Assembly: GCF_000730605.1 (NCBI RefSeq)
Contig: NZ_BBIS01000009.1
Span: forward strand, 284,673 to 348,672
Reading direction: 5' to 3'
DNA from: Pseudomonas monteilii NBRC 103158 = DSM 14164
GTDB taxonomy: Bacteria > Pseudomonadota > Gammaproteobacteria > Pseudomonadales > Pseudomonadaceae
DNA length: 64,000 nucleotides
Program-made: the position numbers and the translations under genes
Notes under the pieces: generated by a model
Told to the model about the DNA's origin: nothing
What the model saw: only the letters and a program-made list of their open reading frames with translations
Databases searched by the model: none
Shown: one piece after another, positions 56,471 through 64,000 of the stretch
How the letters are laid out: every line of letters starts with the position of its first letter
How positions within the stretch are numbered: the first letter of the stretch is position 1

Positions 56471-57965
56471 CTATGGGCAGAAACAATCGCAGTTGATGAA
56501 TTGACTGGCTTGAACCCTAAGTCTTCTTGCCTGTGATGCTGGCACGCCTGCTTGCCGAAGGGCGCCTTGCCAAACATCCATCAGTCGTTTGCTGGGTGTG
56601 CCAGAACTGTTGAAGTCGAATTGATTGATTCCTAAGTTTAGGTGTTTTTCAGCCAGTGCGGACTCATTTCTGTGTGCAGCTGTATGCATGGAGCGTGGAA
56701 TGGCTATCGAAGGGTTGTTGGGGGTTTCGCGCAGCGGAAGACGTTACTCCCATCTGCCGGAGTGCCTGGTGTCGTATGAATTCATGTGCATCTAAGCCGT
56801 CTCCTTCATGGCCTTGTCCAGTAAGGTCCGCATATCTCCCCAGCTGACAATTTCGCGCTAGCCCTAATGGGTCAATCCACTCGGTAGGATTTGGGGCGTA
56901 GTTGTATACATTAATCCCGCCTATGAACCCAATTGGATCCTTGGTGATGTATCTACCTATGCTGGGATTGTAGTATCGATGATGGTTGTAGTGTAGCCCT
57001 GTTTCGATGTCAAAATATTGCCCTTGGAAACGCCATTGACTATTGCACATCTCGCCGTTAGAGCTGTTGCCAAGATTTGTACTTGTTTGGCCCCAGGCCT
57101 TGTGGTCGCTGCTCCAAGCAATGTGTCCAAAATCATTGGTGAGTTCTTTAGGTGTTCCAAGATGATCGCATTGATACCAGTCAACCTTCTCAATAGATCT
57201 CGGCGCCGGTTGCTGCTGCCAGACCGGATCGCTGTCGACGTTATACGGGAACTCATAGTTCGGCTGATGCAGCATTTCCTCAATGTGGTTCATCACCCCT
57301 TGCGCCACCGGGATGAAACTCCCCGGCTCAAACACATAGTGCGTAGTCCGCCCCTTGCCCTCCCGACCGCGTTGCTCAAACGCCAGCGTGTCCCCATCCC
57401 AGATAAACAGCGTCAGATCGCAGCCCAGCTTTTCATCCAGCGCACGCCGCACGTTCTCGTTCCAGACCGGCCCCGCCTGTACCCGGTTGCGGTACTTTGA
57501 GCGCGAATCTTTGTACACACGGCGACCTAACGCGTCGTAGCCAAACTCGACAACCAGCCGGTCATCCTCATACCGCCGCAGCCGGTCATAGAGGTCCCAG
57601 GTGAACTTGCCGGCCTTGCCGTTCTCAATCCGCTCCTGCAGGTTGCCGCGCTCGTCATACCGGTACTGCGTGCCGCAGTAGCTGCGCAGCACGTTGTCCA
57701 TCAGCTTGCGTGGCGAGTGGGGATTGGGGCCCGGTGGTGCCTCGGGGTCCAGCAGGTTGCTCGCGGGGTCGAAGGCGAACGTCTCTTTCTCGTAGTTGTG
57801 CCTGGCTTCGAGCAAGCGACCCACCGGGTCATAGCGATAGCTGCGCGCCGCGATGCGTTTGGACTCCCTTTGGTAAGCCAGCGTCATCAGCCCACGTATA
57901 CCGACGGAGATGAGTACAAGCGGATCAGGCCTCAATCGAAAGTTGGGAGCGGCGGCAACAGACAT
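56471..57965 (-). pseudogene. displaced RHS C-terminal tip with nuclease-like toxin, frameshifted (module 2)
   Basis: The frame from 57965 begins MSVAAAPNF...ISVGIRGLMTLAYQRESKRIAARSYRYD, then matches the large RHS protein nearly word for word through the tip core (LHYNHHRYYNPSIGRYITKDPIGFIGGINVYNYAPNPTEWIDPLGL). The toxin begins ARNCQLGRYADLTGQGHEGDGLDAHEF. At a C5 tract (56720-56724) the frame slips: it reads NPQQPFDSHST and stops at 56664, but removing one C gives NPNNPSIAIPRSMHTAAHRNESALAEKH and an open frame to TAG at 56471. The His-rich motif suggests a His-Me-finger/HNH-like nuclease. A 21-residue in-frame deletion in the YD region is also present. No ribosome site at 57965. Confidence 0.82.
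57264..57868. repeat. long direct repeat of RHS tip DNA, copy in module 2
   Basis: Near-identical to 59667-60337 of the large RHS gene, except for a 63-base deletion near 57833-57841 between two AGCGATAGC repeats. It encodes the last YD repeats before the toxin. Provides homology for recombination that could exchange toxin tips. Confidence 0.85.
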
Positions 57966-57984
57966 ACTGCTTGGATGTCTGTTG
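57956..57984. repeat. conserved hairpin copy B at an RHS-module junction
   Basis: Same 10-pair stem and 9-base loop as at 55544-55572. Here it separates the PAAR pseudogene from the module 2 RHS tip, and the ATG used to open the tip's frame is part of its right arm. Confidence 0.8.
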
Positions 57985-58012
57985 TCCGCTTACCCCACTT
58001 GGGCTGGTTGAC

Positions 58013-58273
58013 TCAGCGATGGACGCTGACATGTGATGCGCTTGCGATCAGGCTGGCGCCGCACGCGGTCTTCATGCCGTCGAGTGCGACGGGGATGCCA
58101 TTGACGCGGTAGGTGTCGCTGCATTCGATGATTGGGAACTCGCCCTTGCAGAGTGGGCAAAACACCATGCTGCCTTTCCCAGCAATTGGTTTGCCATTGA
58201 ACTTGGTATGAGGAATTGCATCGATAACCCTTTCCTAATAGTCCGTAGTGTCATCTAAGCGAACAATATCCAT
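58013..58273 (-). pseudogene. PAAR-domain protein gene with internal stop (module 2)
   Basis: Frame from ATG 58273: MDIVRLDDTTDY, then TAG at 58235-58237, then ERVIDAIPHTKFNGKPIAGKG, CPLCKGEFPIIECSDTYRVNG and LDGMKTACGASLIASASH to TGA. Aligns end to end with the intact PAAR protein at 55583-55864, where the stop position is Gly in the segment HGGYVIEG. A single codon change thus broke it; the remaining 74 residues could not fold into a full PAAR cap. It lies just 5' of the module 2 RHS tip. Confidence 0.9.
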
Positions 58274-58410
58274 CGACTCCTGCTCCTATAGTAATCTGAA
58301 GTCATGTTTCCTTTTCGTTGTCTCATTGCAATCGATATGAGTGATTCGATTTCTCTTTCTTAGTGGTAACGGACTGTTGCGCTTTACGGCTCCGCCCATC
58401 AGCTTATGGG

Positions 58411-58878
58411 TCACTTGCTGTCATCTCTATTGAGCGTGTTGAATTCTTTTGAAAGCTCAAGGATTCTCTGGATAAGTGCCTCACTATTTAATTTTACGAG
58501 CGGTGGGAGCTCCTCGAATTTCCCAAATATGGAGGCAGGGATGAATTCACCTTTTGATACGACTAGGCGAATGTCAGGCCTGATGTCAGATACCTGTTTC
58601 CTAGGAGGGGCCCATGTTGACTCTTCGTCTGGAAATGGGATGCTTGCAACTTTCGGCCATTCGCCGTTTTCCATGGGTTTTCGTATGGTTAGAATATCCT
58701 GATAAGATTTGAGCTCTATGAAATTCATGATATTTGATAGTATGCCCCTAGAGACGATGGGGAGAATTGCTATGTCAGGGTCTTGATATGCCCGAATGTA
58801 TCCGTAGAGTGGTTCTCGACTTGATAGCGGGACCGCAAATATGTCCCCAGGGATCACCTTTAACTTCTTGCTTTTCAT
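58411..58878 (-). CDS. Imm26-family immunity protein, 155 aa
   Basis: Begins MKSKKLKVIPGDIFAVPLSSREPLYGYIRAYQDPDIAILPIVSRGI, which fits the Imm26 family found after polymorphic toxins with nuclease tips. AT-rich against its surroundings, as is usual for immunity genes. ATG 58878 overlaps the RHS stop (ATGA), so it is translated with the toxin. Its job would be to bind and silence the GIY-YIG-like tip of the RHS protein in the producing cell. Followed by 137 bases without a gene. Confidence 0.82.
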   Translation of the reverse strand: MKSKKLKVIPGDIFAVPLSSREPLYGYIRAYQDPDIAILPIVSRGILSNIMNFIELKSYQDILTIRKPMENGEWPKVASIPFPDEESTWAPPRKQVSDIRPDIRLVVSKGEFIPASIFGKFEELPPLVKLNSEALIQRILELSKEFNTLNRDDSK

Positions 58879-61800
58879 TTTGCTAGATGCCTCTCTGCGC
58901 ATTCTATATAGGTCGGCTTGTTTCTATTTCGGCCCCCTATGGGGTTGTTCTGTTTGGTTGCTCTTTCTCCGAGTTGAACCTTTTCCATGTGCTCGATACC
59001 TCTCACCGCTGCATAAGAATCTGTAGTATGTATGATTGTGGCAGAGCTTAGGTCGATTTTGCGGTGATGGCCGCCACTGAATCGCCTGCTGAGAACACTT
59101 GCCGGTGTCCCATAGCCTGAGGCTTTCCCTGTATAGATCAAGGGGTTGTCATTTTGGTCTTTGTGCCTTGGATCTGGGGCTTGGTATACGATGTGAGTCT
59201 TGCCATCATCGGCGCAGGGGTCAATTTCTGTTGGACAGCAGGAGGGGGCGGCTTTCTTCTTAAGCCCGTACGGATCAGTCCACTGAACTGGATTGCTTGG
59301 AAAGATGAAGATGTTCAGCCCACCTAAGAAGCCAATTGGGTCCTTGCTTATGAAGCGACCAGTGTGCGGGTCATAGTATCGATATCGATTATAGTGAAGT
59401 TTTGTTTCGGCATCGAAATACTGGCCCTGAAAGCGAAGAAGGCTGTTTGTTGTTAATTGACCACCTCCATCTTTCGACGATTCAGCCGACGCCCCCCAAG
59501 CCTTGTAGCTTCCTTGCTCTGTCAACTTTCCGTCTTTATCAGTTATTCCTGATGATGTACCGAGCTGGTCACATTGGTGCCATTCAATGTCATCGAATGG
59601 TTTCGGTGTCGGCTTGTGTTGCCAAACCGGATCTCGATCGAAGTCATACGGAAACGCATACCTCGGTTGATGCAGCATCTCCTCAATATGATTCATCACC
59701 CCTTGCGCGACCGGAACGAAGGTCCCAGGCTCAAACACATAGTGCGTAGTCCGCCCCTTGCCCTCCCGACCGCGCTGCTCAAACGCCAGTGTGTCCCCGT
59801 CCCAGATAAACAGTGTCAGATCGCAGCCCAGCTTTTCATCCAGCGCACGCCGGGCGTTCTCGTTCCAGACCGGCCCAGCCTGTACCCGGTTGCGGTACTT
59901 CGAGCGAGAATCTTTGTACACACGGCGACCTAACGCGTCGTAGCCAAACTCGACAACCAGCCGGTCATCTTCGTAGCGCCGCAGCCGGTCATAGAGGTCC
60001 CAGGTGAATTTGCCGGTCTTGCCGTTTTCAATGCGCTCCAGCAGGTTGCCGCGTTCGTCATACCGATACTGCGTGCCGCAGTAGCTGCGTAGCACGTTGT
60101 CCATCAACTTGCGTGGCGAGTGCGGATTGGGTCCCGGTGGTGCCTCGGGGTCCAGCAGGTTGCTCGCCGGGTCGAAGGCGAACGTCTCTTTCTCGTAGTT
60201 GTGCCTGGCCTCCAGCAAGCGACCTACCGGGTCATAGCGATAGCGCAGATCGCCACGGTTCAGGTCTTTGATGTGGTGTAACTGGCCCGCTTCGTCGTAG
60301 CGATAGCTGCGCGCTGCGATGCGTTTGGACTCTCCCTGGCGGGCCAGTGTCTGTTCCAGCAACTGGCCATTTGGGCTCCAGGTTTGTCGCTGGACCAAGC
60401 CATTGCCTTGCACGCGGCCGATCTCCCGATGCAGGTCATCACGCTCGTAGCTGATCAGTTCCTGGTCATCAAGTTTTAGCGCGAGCAGGTGGCCACTGCC
60501 GTAGGTCAGCCAGCTGACCCGGTGGCCATCGGGGCGGGTGGTGGCGATGCGTTGGTTGAGGGCATCGTACTCATGCTTGAACACGGCAACCTGTGGCTTG
60601 ACCAGGTAATCCAGCCACTGATGCTCACGGGTGTTGTTGCCTGCCGCATCGTAGAACCAGTGCAGCCTGCAGGCGCCGTTGTTGGCCGCCAGCAGGTTGC
60701 CATTGCCATCGTAGGCGAACGTTTCAACCTCCCACTTCTCACCGCCACGCCGTCCAGCCTTGCGCTGGATGAGTCGGCCCATGGGGTCGTATTCGAAGTG
60801 GGTGGTTCTGTCGCCATCCACACGGCGGGTGGGCAGGTTGCTGCCGTTGTCGTAGAGGTAGTGGGTGGTTTCCTTGTCGAAGCCGGTTTCCTTCAGCAGG
60901 CGACCTGCGGGGTCGTACTTGAAACTGGCCTCGCTGTTGTTCTCGTTGCGCAGGCGCACGAGCTGGCCGAGCTTGTCCCAATGGTAGGTGAGCGTGGTGC
61001 TGTTGGCGTTGAGGCGCTGATGGATCAATCCCGCTTCGTCGTAGGTCCATGAAGTGCGACGGTGCAGGGCATCGGTGTGGCTGAGCAGGCGGCCTTCGGC
61101 GTCACGCTCGAAGCGCTCTGTGGTTTTGTCTGGATGGATGAGCGACACCAGCTGACCCGCTTCGTACTGGTATTCGGTCACCTCGCCGGCGGCGTTGATC
61201 AGTTTGCTCAGCTGCCCCAAGGCGTTGTACTTCCACTGTGTGGTCTTACCCGAGCAATCGGTGTAGCTGATCAACTGCCCGTCACGGTTATACGCCAGCT
61301 TCTTTTCACCGCCGTTGGCGTCGGTGATGGCAATGGGCAGGTTGTCGCTGTTGTAGGTGTAGAGGGTCTTGTTCTCCAGCGGGTCCTGGGTTTCGATGAT
61401 GTTGCCGCGCTGGTCGTAGTCGTACCGCCACAAGCCGCCCTCGGCATCGCGGGTCTTGAAGCGCTGGTCCAGGTCGTCATAGGCATGGTGGACCGATGAG
61501 CCGTCCGGGCGGGTGTGTTGCAGCAGGTTGCCGCGCTCGTCGTAGGCATAGACATCGCTGCTGCCATCGGTATGGATGTGCTGGGTGACGTTCTTGGCGG
61601 CATCCCGGTAAAGCCATTCTTCGTTCTTGTCGGGATGGATGATGCGATAGGGGTAGCCGAGAATGTCGCAGAAGTGCTGGGTTTCATGGCCGTTGGCATC
61701 CACGATGCGGGTCAGGCGAATGTTCGGGTCCCAGCTCAGTCGGGTGTCCAGGCTGCCATCGTCGCCCCACTCGCGAACGGCTTTGGCATCGGCGCCTTCG

Positions 61801-63473
61801 CCGAGCCATTCCAGGTTCATGCCCCGGCCGGTGCGGTCGGTGTAGCGCGTTACCAGGTGGTGCTGGTACTGGTAGGTCCATTCGGCGCCATGTTCGTCCC
61901 TCGCGCTGCACAGGTCGCCCTGGGTGTCATGGATATAGGACGCCAGCTGGCGTTGCGGCTGGCCTTCGTGCATCAGCCAAAGCGCGATGATGCGGCCCTG
62001 GTCATCAATCTGCGTGTGAATATGCTGGTGTGGTGTGTCGTGCTGGTAGGTCACCAGATCGGAGAGGACGGCAGTGTCGGCCACGCGGTGTTCGTAGTGC
62101 AGGGCAATGCTGGAACCGCCCTTGTTTTTGATGGTGCTCAAGCGGAACTGGTTGCCGTGGCGCTGGTAGATCTCTTGGCTTTCATGACCGCGAAGCAGGG
62201 CAAGGGTGTCTATGGCGGTGCGAGCGATAACCACATTCTCGATCGCATCGTAGTGGCTGCCGTTGAGCTTCGGCAGGGAGTACTTTTGACTGCGGCCGTC
62301 AGTGCCATGGTAGGTGAGTTGGTCGTCGTTCAGATCGAAGCGAGTGGCGAACGGCGTGATCCAGCGCGCTCCATAGGGCCCGCTGTCAAATGCTGAAAGC
62401 GAAGAGCGGTAGGTGCGGTTCCACTCGATGGGGAAGACGCCAGGCAGTTGGAAATCGGTATGCACGATCGTTTCACTGCCCGTGGCGAAGCTGATGCTGC
62501 AGTTGGTACCCGCTTTTGCCCCACGCTTCTTGCAGTTTGGGTCTGCCTTTGTTGCCCGCTGCCCAGGGGCCGCCTCGGTGGCCTGTCGCCCCTGCACATT
62601 ACGACTTTGGCTGGTTGAACCAGGTGCGATGTTGCTTCGTCTTGGGGTGTTTGCTCTTCTACTCAATGCCAGGCGGAGTACGCCGAGGATAGAGGCGATG
62701 CTGCCTGAGTCCGCCTTGTTACCGATGGCAACGACCTTGTCACCGGCCATCCGGCCGATGCTTTCGAGGCTTTGCGCGATAGGTTCAAGCAGGGCTTTTA
62801 GCTTCTCGCTTTCTCCGAAGCCCAGTTCATTTTTGCTGAAGCCAAAGCCGGTCTTACGTTTGAAGAAGTCAGAGGCTTCTGCCACCAACCGCATTCCTGG
62901 GAACAGGGCTGTCAGGGCAACATCCTTCACCGTTCCATCTGCCACCGAGCGGATCAAGTCGGCAAGGAACCTGCACACCTCGACAATCTTCTCGGCAAAG
63001 CTGGCCAGAATGCTTTGCAATCTGGCTTCGATCTCGGCGATGAACGCTTCAAGCTCGCCGGGGCAAACATGGGCGAGTGCGCCTTCAATGGCTTTGAGAA
63101 GCGCTTGAGGAATGCCGTCCCTGGATGCGGTTCTCAGCGATTTCAGCGCTGGGCGCATGACCTTCCGTGCAGGCCCGACACCCGGTAGGGGGGCGATCGC
63201 AAACAGATTGATACCCAACCCTACCCAGTTGAACGGGTCAGCTCTATAGGCATTGTCTCCCTTGGCCAGTTCGATGATGTCGCCAATGGCATCTGTTGCG
63301 GCAAAGATGGACCCGGCCACAGGCAGCATCTCGCCTACAGAAATAACAGTCCTCCAGTTGACGGCGTCTCCCGTGAGATCTGTTAGCCATTTGGCCAGCA
63401 TCTCTGTCCCGACTTTTACGTCTTCTTCATCGAACGTCTCTTTAGGGGCAACCACCCCGCTGCACCTATCCAT
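58875..63473 (-). CDS. RHS/YD-repeat type VI effector with GIY-YIG-like nuclease tip, 1532 aa
   Basis: N-terminal region (1-320) has hydrophobic helices (EMLPVAGSIFAATDAIGDIIELAKG, WVGLGINLFAIAPLPGVGPARKV) and a helical bundle, no PAAR. A DUF6531 domain starts near 330 (NCSISFATGSETIVHTDF), followed by about 20 YD repeats forming the shell, and an RHS core RYYDPHTGRFISKDPIGFLGGLN...DPYGL ending at residue 1404. The tip (1405-1532) carries HIVYQA, LIYTGKASGYG, SVLSRRFSGGHHRK, RGIEHMEKVQLGE and QNNPIGG: Y, YxG, R, H, E and N in the order of GIY-YIG nucleases. Starts inside the end of vgrG (8-base overlap), so it is loaded on that VgrG spike. No EagR-type chaperone seen. Confidence 0.9.
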   Translation of the reverse strand: MDRCSGVVAPKETFDEEDVKVGTEMLAKWLTDLTGDAVNWRTVISVGEMLPVAGSIFAATDAIGDIIELAKGDNAYRADPFNWVGLGINLFAIAPLPGVGPARKVMRPALKSLRTASRDGIPQALLKAIEGALAHVCPGELEAFIAEIEARLQSILASFAEKIVEVCRFLADLIRSVADGTVKDVALTALFPGMRLVAEASDFFKRKTGFGFSKNELGFGESEKLKALLEPIAQSLESIGRMAGDKVVAIGNKADSGSIASILGVLRLALSRRANTPRRSNIAPGSTSQSRNVQGRQATEAAPGQRATKADPNCKKRGAKAGTNCSISFATGSETIVHTDFQLPGVFPIEWNRTYRSSLSAFDSGPYGARWITPFATRFDLNDDQLTYHGTDGRSQKYSLPKLNGSHYDAIENVVIARTAIDTLALLRGHESQEIYQRHGNQFRLSTIKNKGGSSIALHYEHRVADTAVLSDLVTYQHDTPHQHIHTQIDDQGRIIALWLMHEGQPQRQLASYIHDTQGDLCSARDEHGAEWTYQYQHHLVTRYTDRTGRGMNLEWLGEGADAKAVREWGDDGSLDTRLSWDPNIRLTRIVDANGHETQHFCDILGYPYRIIHPDKNEEWLYRDAAKNVTQHIHTDGSSDVYAYDERGNLLQHTRPDGSSVHHAYDDLDQRFKTRDAEGGLWRYDYDQRGNIIETQDPLENKTLYTYNSDNLPIAITDANGGEKKLAYNRDGQLISYTDCSGKTTQWKYNALGQLSKLINAAGEVTEYQYEAGQLVSLIHPDKTTERFERDAEGRLLSHTDALHRRTSWTYDEAGLIHQRLNANSTTLTYHWDKLGQLVRLRNENNSEASFKYDPAGRLLKETGFDKETTHYLYDNGSNLPTRRVDGDRTTHFEYDPMGRLIQRKAGRRGGEKWEVETFAYDGNGNLLAANNGACRLHWFYDAAGNNTREHQWLDYLVKPQVAVFKHEYDALNQRIATTRPDGHRVSWLTYGSGHLLALKLDDQELISYERDDLHREIGRVQGNGLVQRQTWSPNGQLLEQTLARQGESKRIAARSYRYDEAGQLHHIKDLNRGDLRYRYDPVGRLLEARHNYEKETFAFDPASNLLDPEAPPGPNPHSPRKLMDNVLRSYCGTQYRYDERGNLLERIENGKTGKFTWDLYDRLRRYEDDRLVVEFGYDALGRRVYKDSRSKYRNRVQAGPVWNENARRALDEKLGCDLTLFIWDGDTLAFEQRGREGKGRTTHYVFEPGTFVPVAQGVMNHIEEMLHQPRYAFPYDFDRDPVWQHKPTPKPFDDIEWHQCDQLGTSSGITDKDGKLTEQGSYKAWGASAESSKDGGGQLTTNSLLRFQGQYFDAETKLHYNRYRYYDPHTGRFISKDPIGFLGGLNIFIFPSNPVQWTDPYGLKKKAAPSCCPTEIDPCADDGKTHIVYQAPDPRHKDQNDNPLIYTGKASGYGTPASVLSRRFSGGHHRKIDLSSATIIHTTDSYAAVRGIEHMEKVQLGERATKQNNPIGGRNRNKPTYIECAERHLAK
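59667..60337. repeat. long direct repeat of RHS tip DNA, copy in the large RHS gene
   Basis: Partner of 57264-57868 (see there). Contains the full 63-base segment that the module 2 copy has lost; the module 3 scrap at 55340-55546 also keeps that segment. Confidence 0.85.
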
Positions 63474-64000
63474 GTTGGTTTGTCCTTGCAGTGGGGAGCG
63501 GGAGCTCTTTAGACAGGGCGACAGTCGTGAGCGGTGCCTTCAGGGCGGATTGGAAGACTCGCTTGGCATCGTGAGCGTCCATCTCGCCTGATTTGATGAG
63601 TTGGCTCACGGCTTCCTGCATCGCCGCTGCGGGGCTGAGGGGCGTGCTTTGATCGGAAGGCTGTTGCGCAAAGGGTGCTGCGGAAACGGCTTTGGTCTGA
63701 TCACGGCCAAACCGGACTTTTACTGGCCCCGATGCGAGTCCGGATATGGCAGCAAAGCCGTTCTCGTCCAATGTGCCTTTGACGATCTGGCCAAGTGCAT
63801 CCTCGACCTCGTACTTGGCCCCCTTGAATGCATGGTTGTTCGCGTAGTGCTGGAACAGCTCCAGGTTGCCATTGCCCGCTTTGACGTCTTCGGGAAACGC
63901 CGCCGCCTGACTCTTCGAGCCCTTGTAGATGAAGTCAGTCGCATGCCCGGTGTATTGCCCAGCGGTGGCGTGCAGTATCCCGCTGGCGTTGTAGGTGGTA
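63466..64000 (-). CDS. vgrG: type VI secretion spike protein VgrG, C-terminal part (N-terminus outside window)
   Basis: The frame is open from the window edge to TAG at 63466. It reads ILHATAGQYTGHATDFIYKGS, LELFQHYANNHAFKGAKYEVED, and KGTLDENGFAAISGLASGPVKVRFGRDQ, which is the C-terminal extension of Pseudomonas VgrG proteins. The final part (PLSPAAAMQEAVSQLIKSGEMDAHDAKRVFQSALKAPLTTVALSKELPLPTART) is a helical tail that probably carries the RHS cargo. Its last eight bases overlap the RHS start, linking synthesis of spike and effector. Confidence 0.85.
   Translation of the reverse strand, partial: TTYNASGILHATAGQYTGHATDFIYKGSKSQAAAFPEDVKAGNGNLELFQHYANNHAFKGAKYEVEDALGQIVKGTLDENGFAAISGLASGPVKVRFGRDQTKAVSAAPFAQQPSDQSTPLSPAAAMQEAVSQLIKSGEMDAHDAKRVFQSALKAPLTTVALSKELPLPTARTNQHG

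Noticed and set aside
58274..58410. Possible small gene between the PAAR pseudogene and the Imm26 gene
   Set aside because: AT-rich DNA without a convincing frame or ribosome site.
61515..62396. Plus-strand frames opposite the YD repeats of the RHS gene
   Set aside because: Long only because YD-repeat DNA is GC-rich and repetitive; no ribosome sites and Val/Ala/Gly-rich low-information products.

Overview
The window is a GC-rich chromosomal segment that reads as a Pseudomonas, most likely of the P. putida group. Grounds for this: the protein families and their pairing (DUF1302/DUF1329 catabolic modules, a GntP/3-hydroxybutyrate cluster under a sigma-54 activator, short standalone RHS-core proteins, ecotin), the REP palindromes of the TTCGCGGGC..GCCCGCGAA type, and strong GGAG-type ribosome binding sites. 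Species is inferred, not proven. I see no rRNA, tRNA, CRISPR array or complete insertion sequence.

Layout. 0-1.7 kb: small hypothetical genes, a lipoprotein and a decayed RHS-core remnant. 1.8-19.3 kb: a catabolic supercluster. One operon (1844-7175) encodes a quinone oxidoreductase, a TauD-type dioxygenase, a BKACE (DUF849) enzyme, an MFS carrier, a DsbA-family protein and a Rieske ferredoxin. A divergent AraC-family regulator (7172-8182) separates it from a second operon (8377-19304) encoding an alpha/beta hydrolase, DUF1302 and DUF1329 envelope proteins, a YCF48-like protein, an RND/MMPL transporter, an acyl-CoA dehydrogenase and an acyl-CoA ligase. The same 18-bp half-site, in pairs 21 bp apart, lies upstream of both operons, so the AraC protein probably controls both. 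The substrate is unknown; an acyl or ester compound taken apart through CoA thioesters and a beta-keto acid fits best.

19.4-28.2 kb: housekeeping and accessory genes (MptE/DUF115-like protein, Ogt, nitrilase-family amidase, DUF3016 protein, phosphatase, two LysE-type exporters with an AraC regulator, an autotransporter, a parvulin). 28.3-34.6 kb: D-3-hydroxybutyrate/acetoacetate use (GntP permease, 3-hydroxybutyrate dehydrogenase, acetoacetyl-CoA synthetase, with ecotin between them), a sigma-54 activator, a -24/-12 promoter and three 16-bp dyad sites. 34.7-38.7 kb: yejA-yejB-yejE peptide uptake genes without yejF. 38.7-40.6 kb: a parvulin and a DAHP synthase preceded by two small ORFs very rich in Tyr/Phe/Trp codons with a strong terminator hairpin between them, an apparent attenuation system. 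40.7-50.3 kb: transporters, an EmrB/EmrA-type pump, a dead TonB receptor, a class II UvrA-like protein and an orphan RHS-core gene. 50.4-55.3 kb: an M20 amidohydrolase, MHS-type MFS carrier, amidase and IclR regulator operon for amide or N-acyl compounds.

55.3-64 kb (minus strand): a type VI secretion effector island. It starts with the 3' end of vgrG, then a 1532-residue RHS protein with a GIY-YIG-like nuclease tip, its Imm26-like immunity gene, and then two displaced older modules. Module 2 is a PAAR pseudogene, an RHS tip with a second nuclease-like toxin broken by one base in a C5 tract, and a DUF1963 immunity gene. Module 3 is an intact PAAR gene and only a scrap of RHS tip. The modules share near-identical DNA and a conserved hairpin, a record of toxin-tip replacement by recombination.
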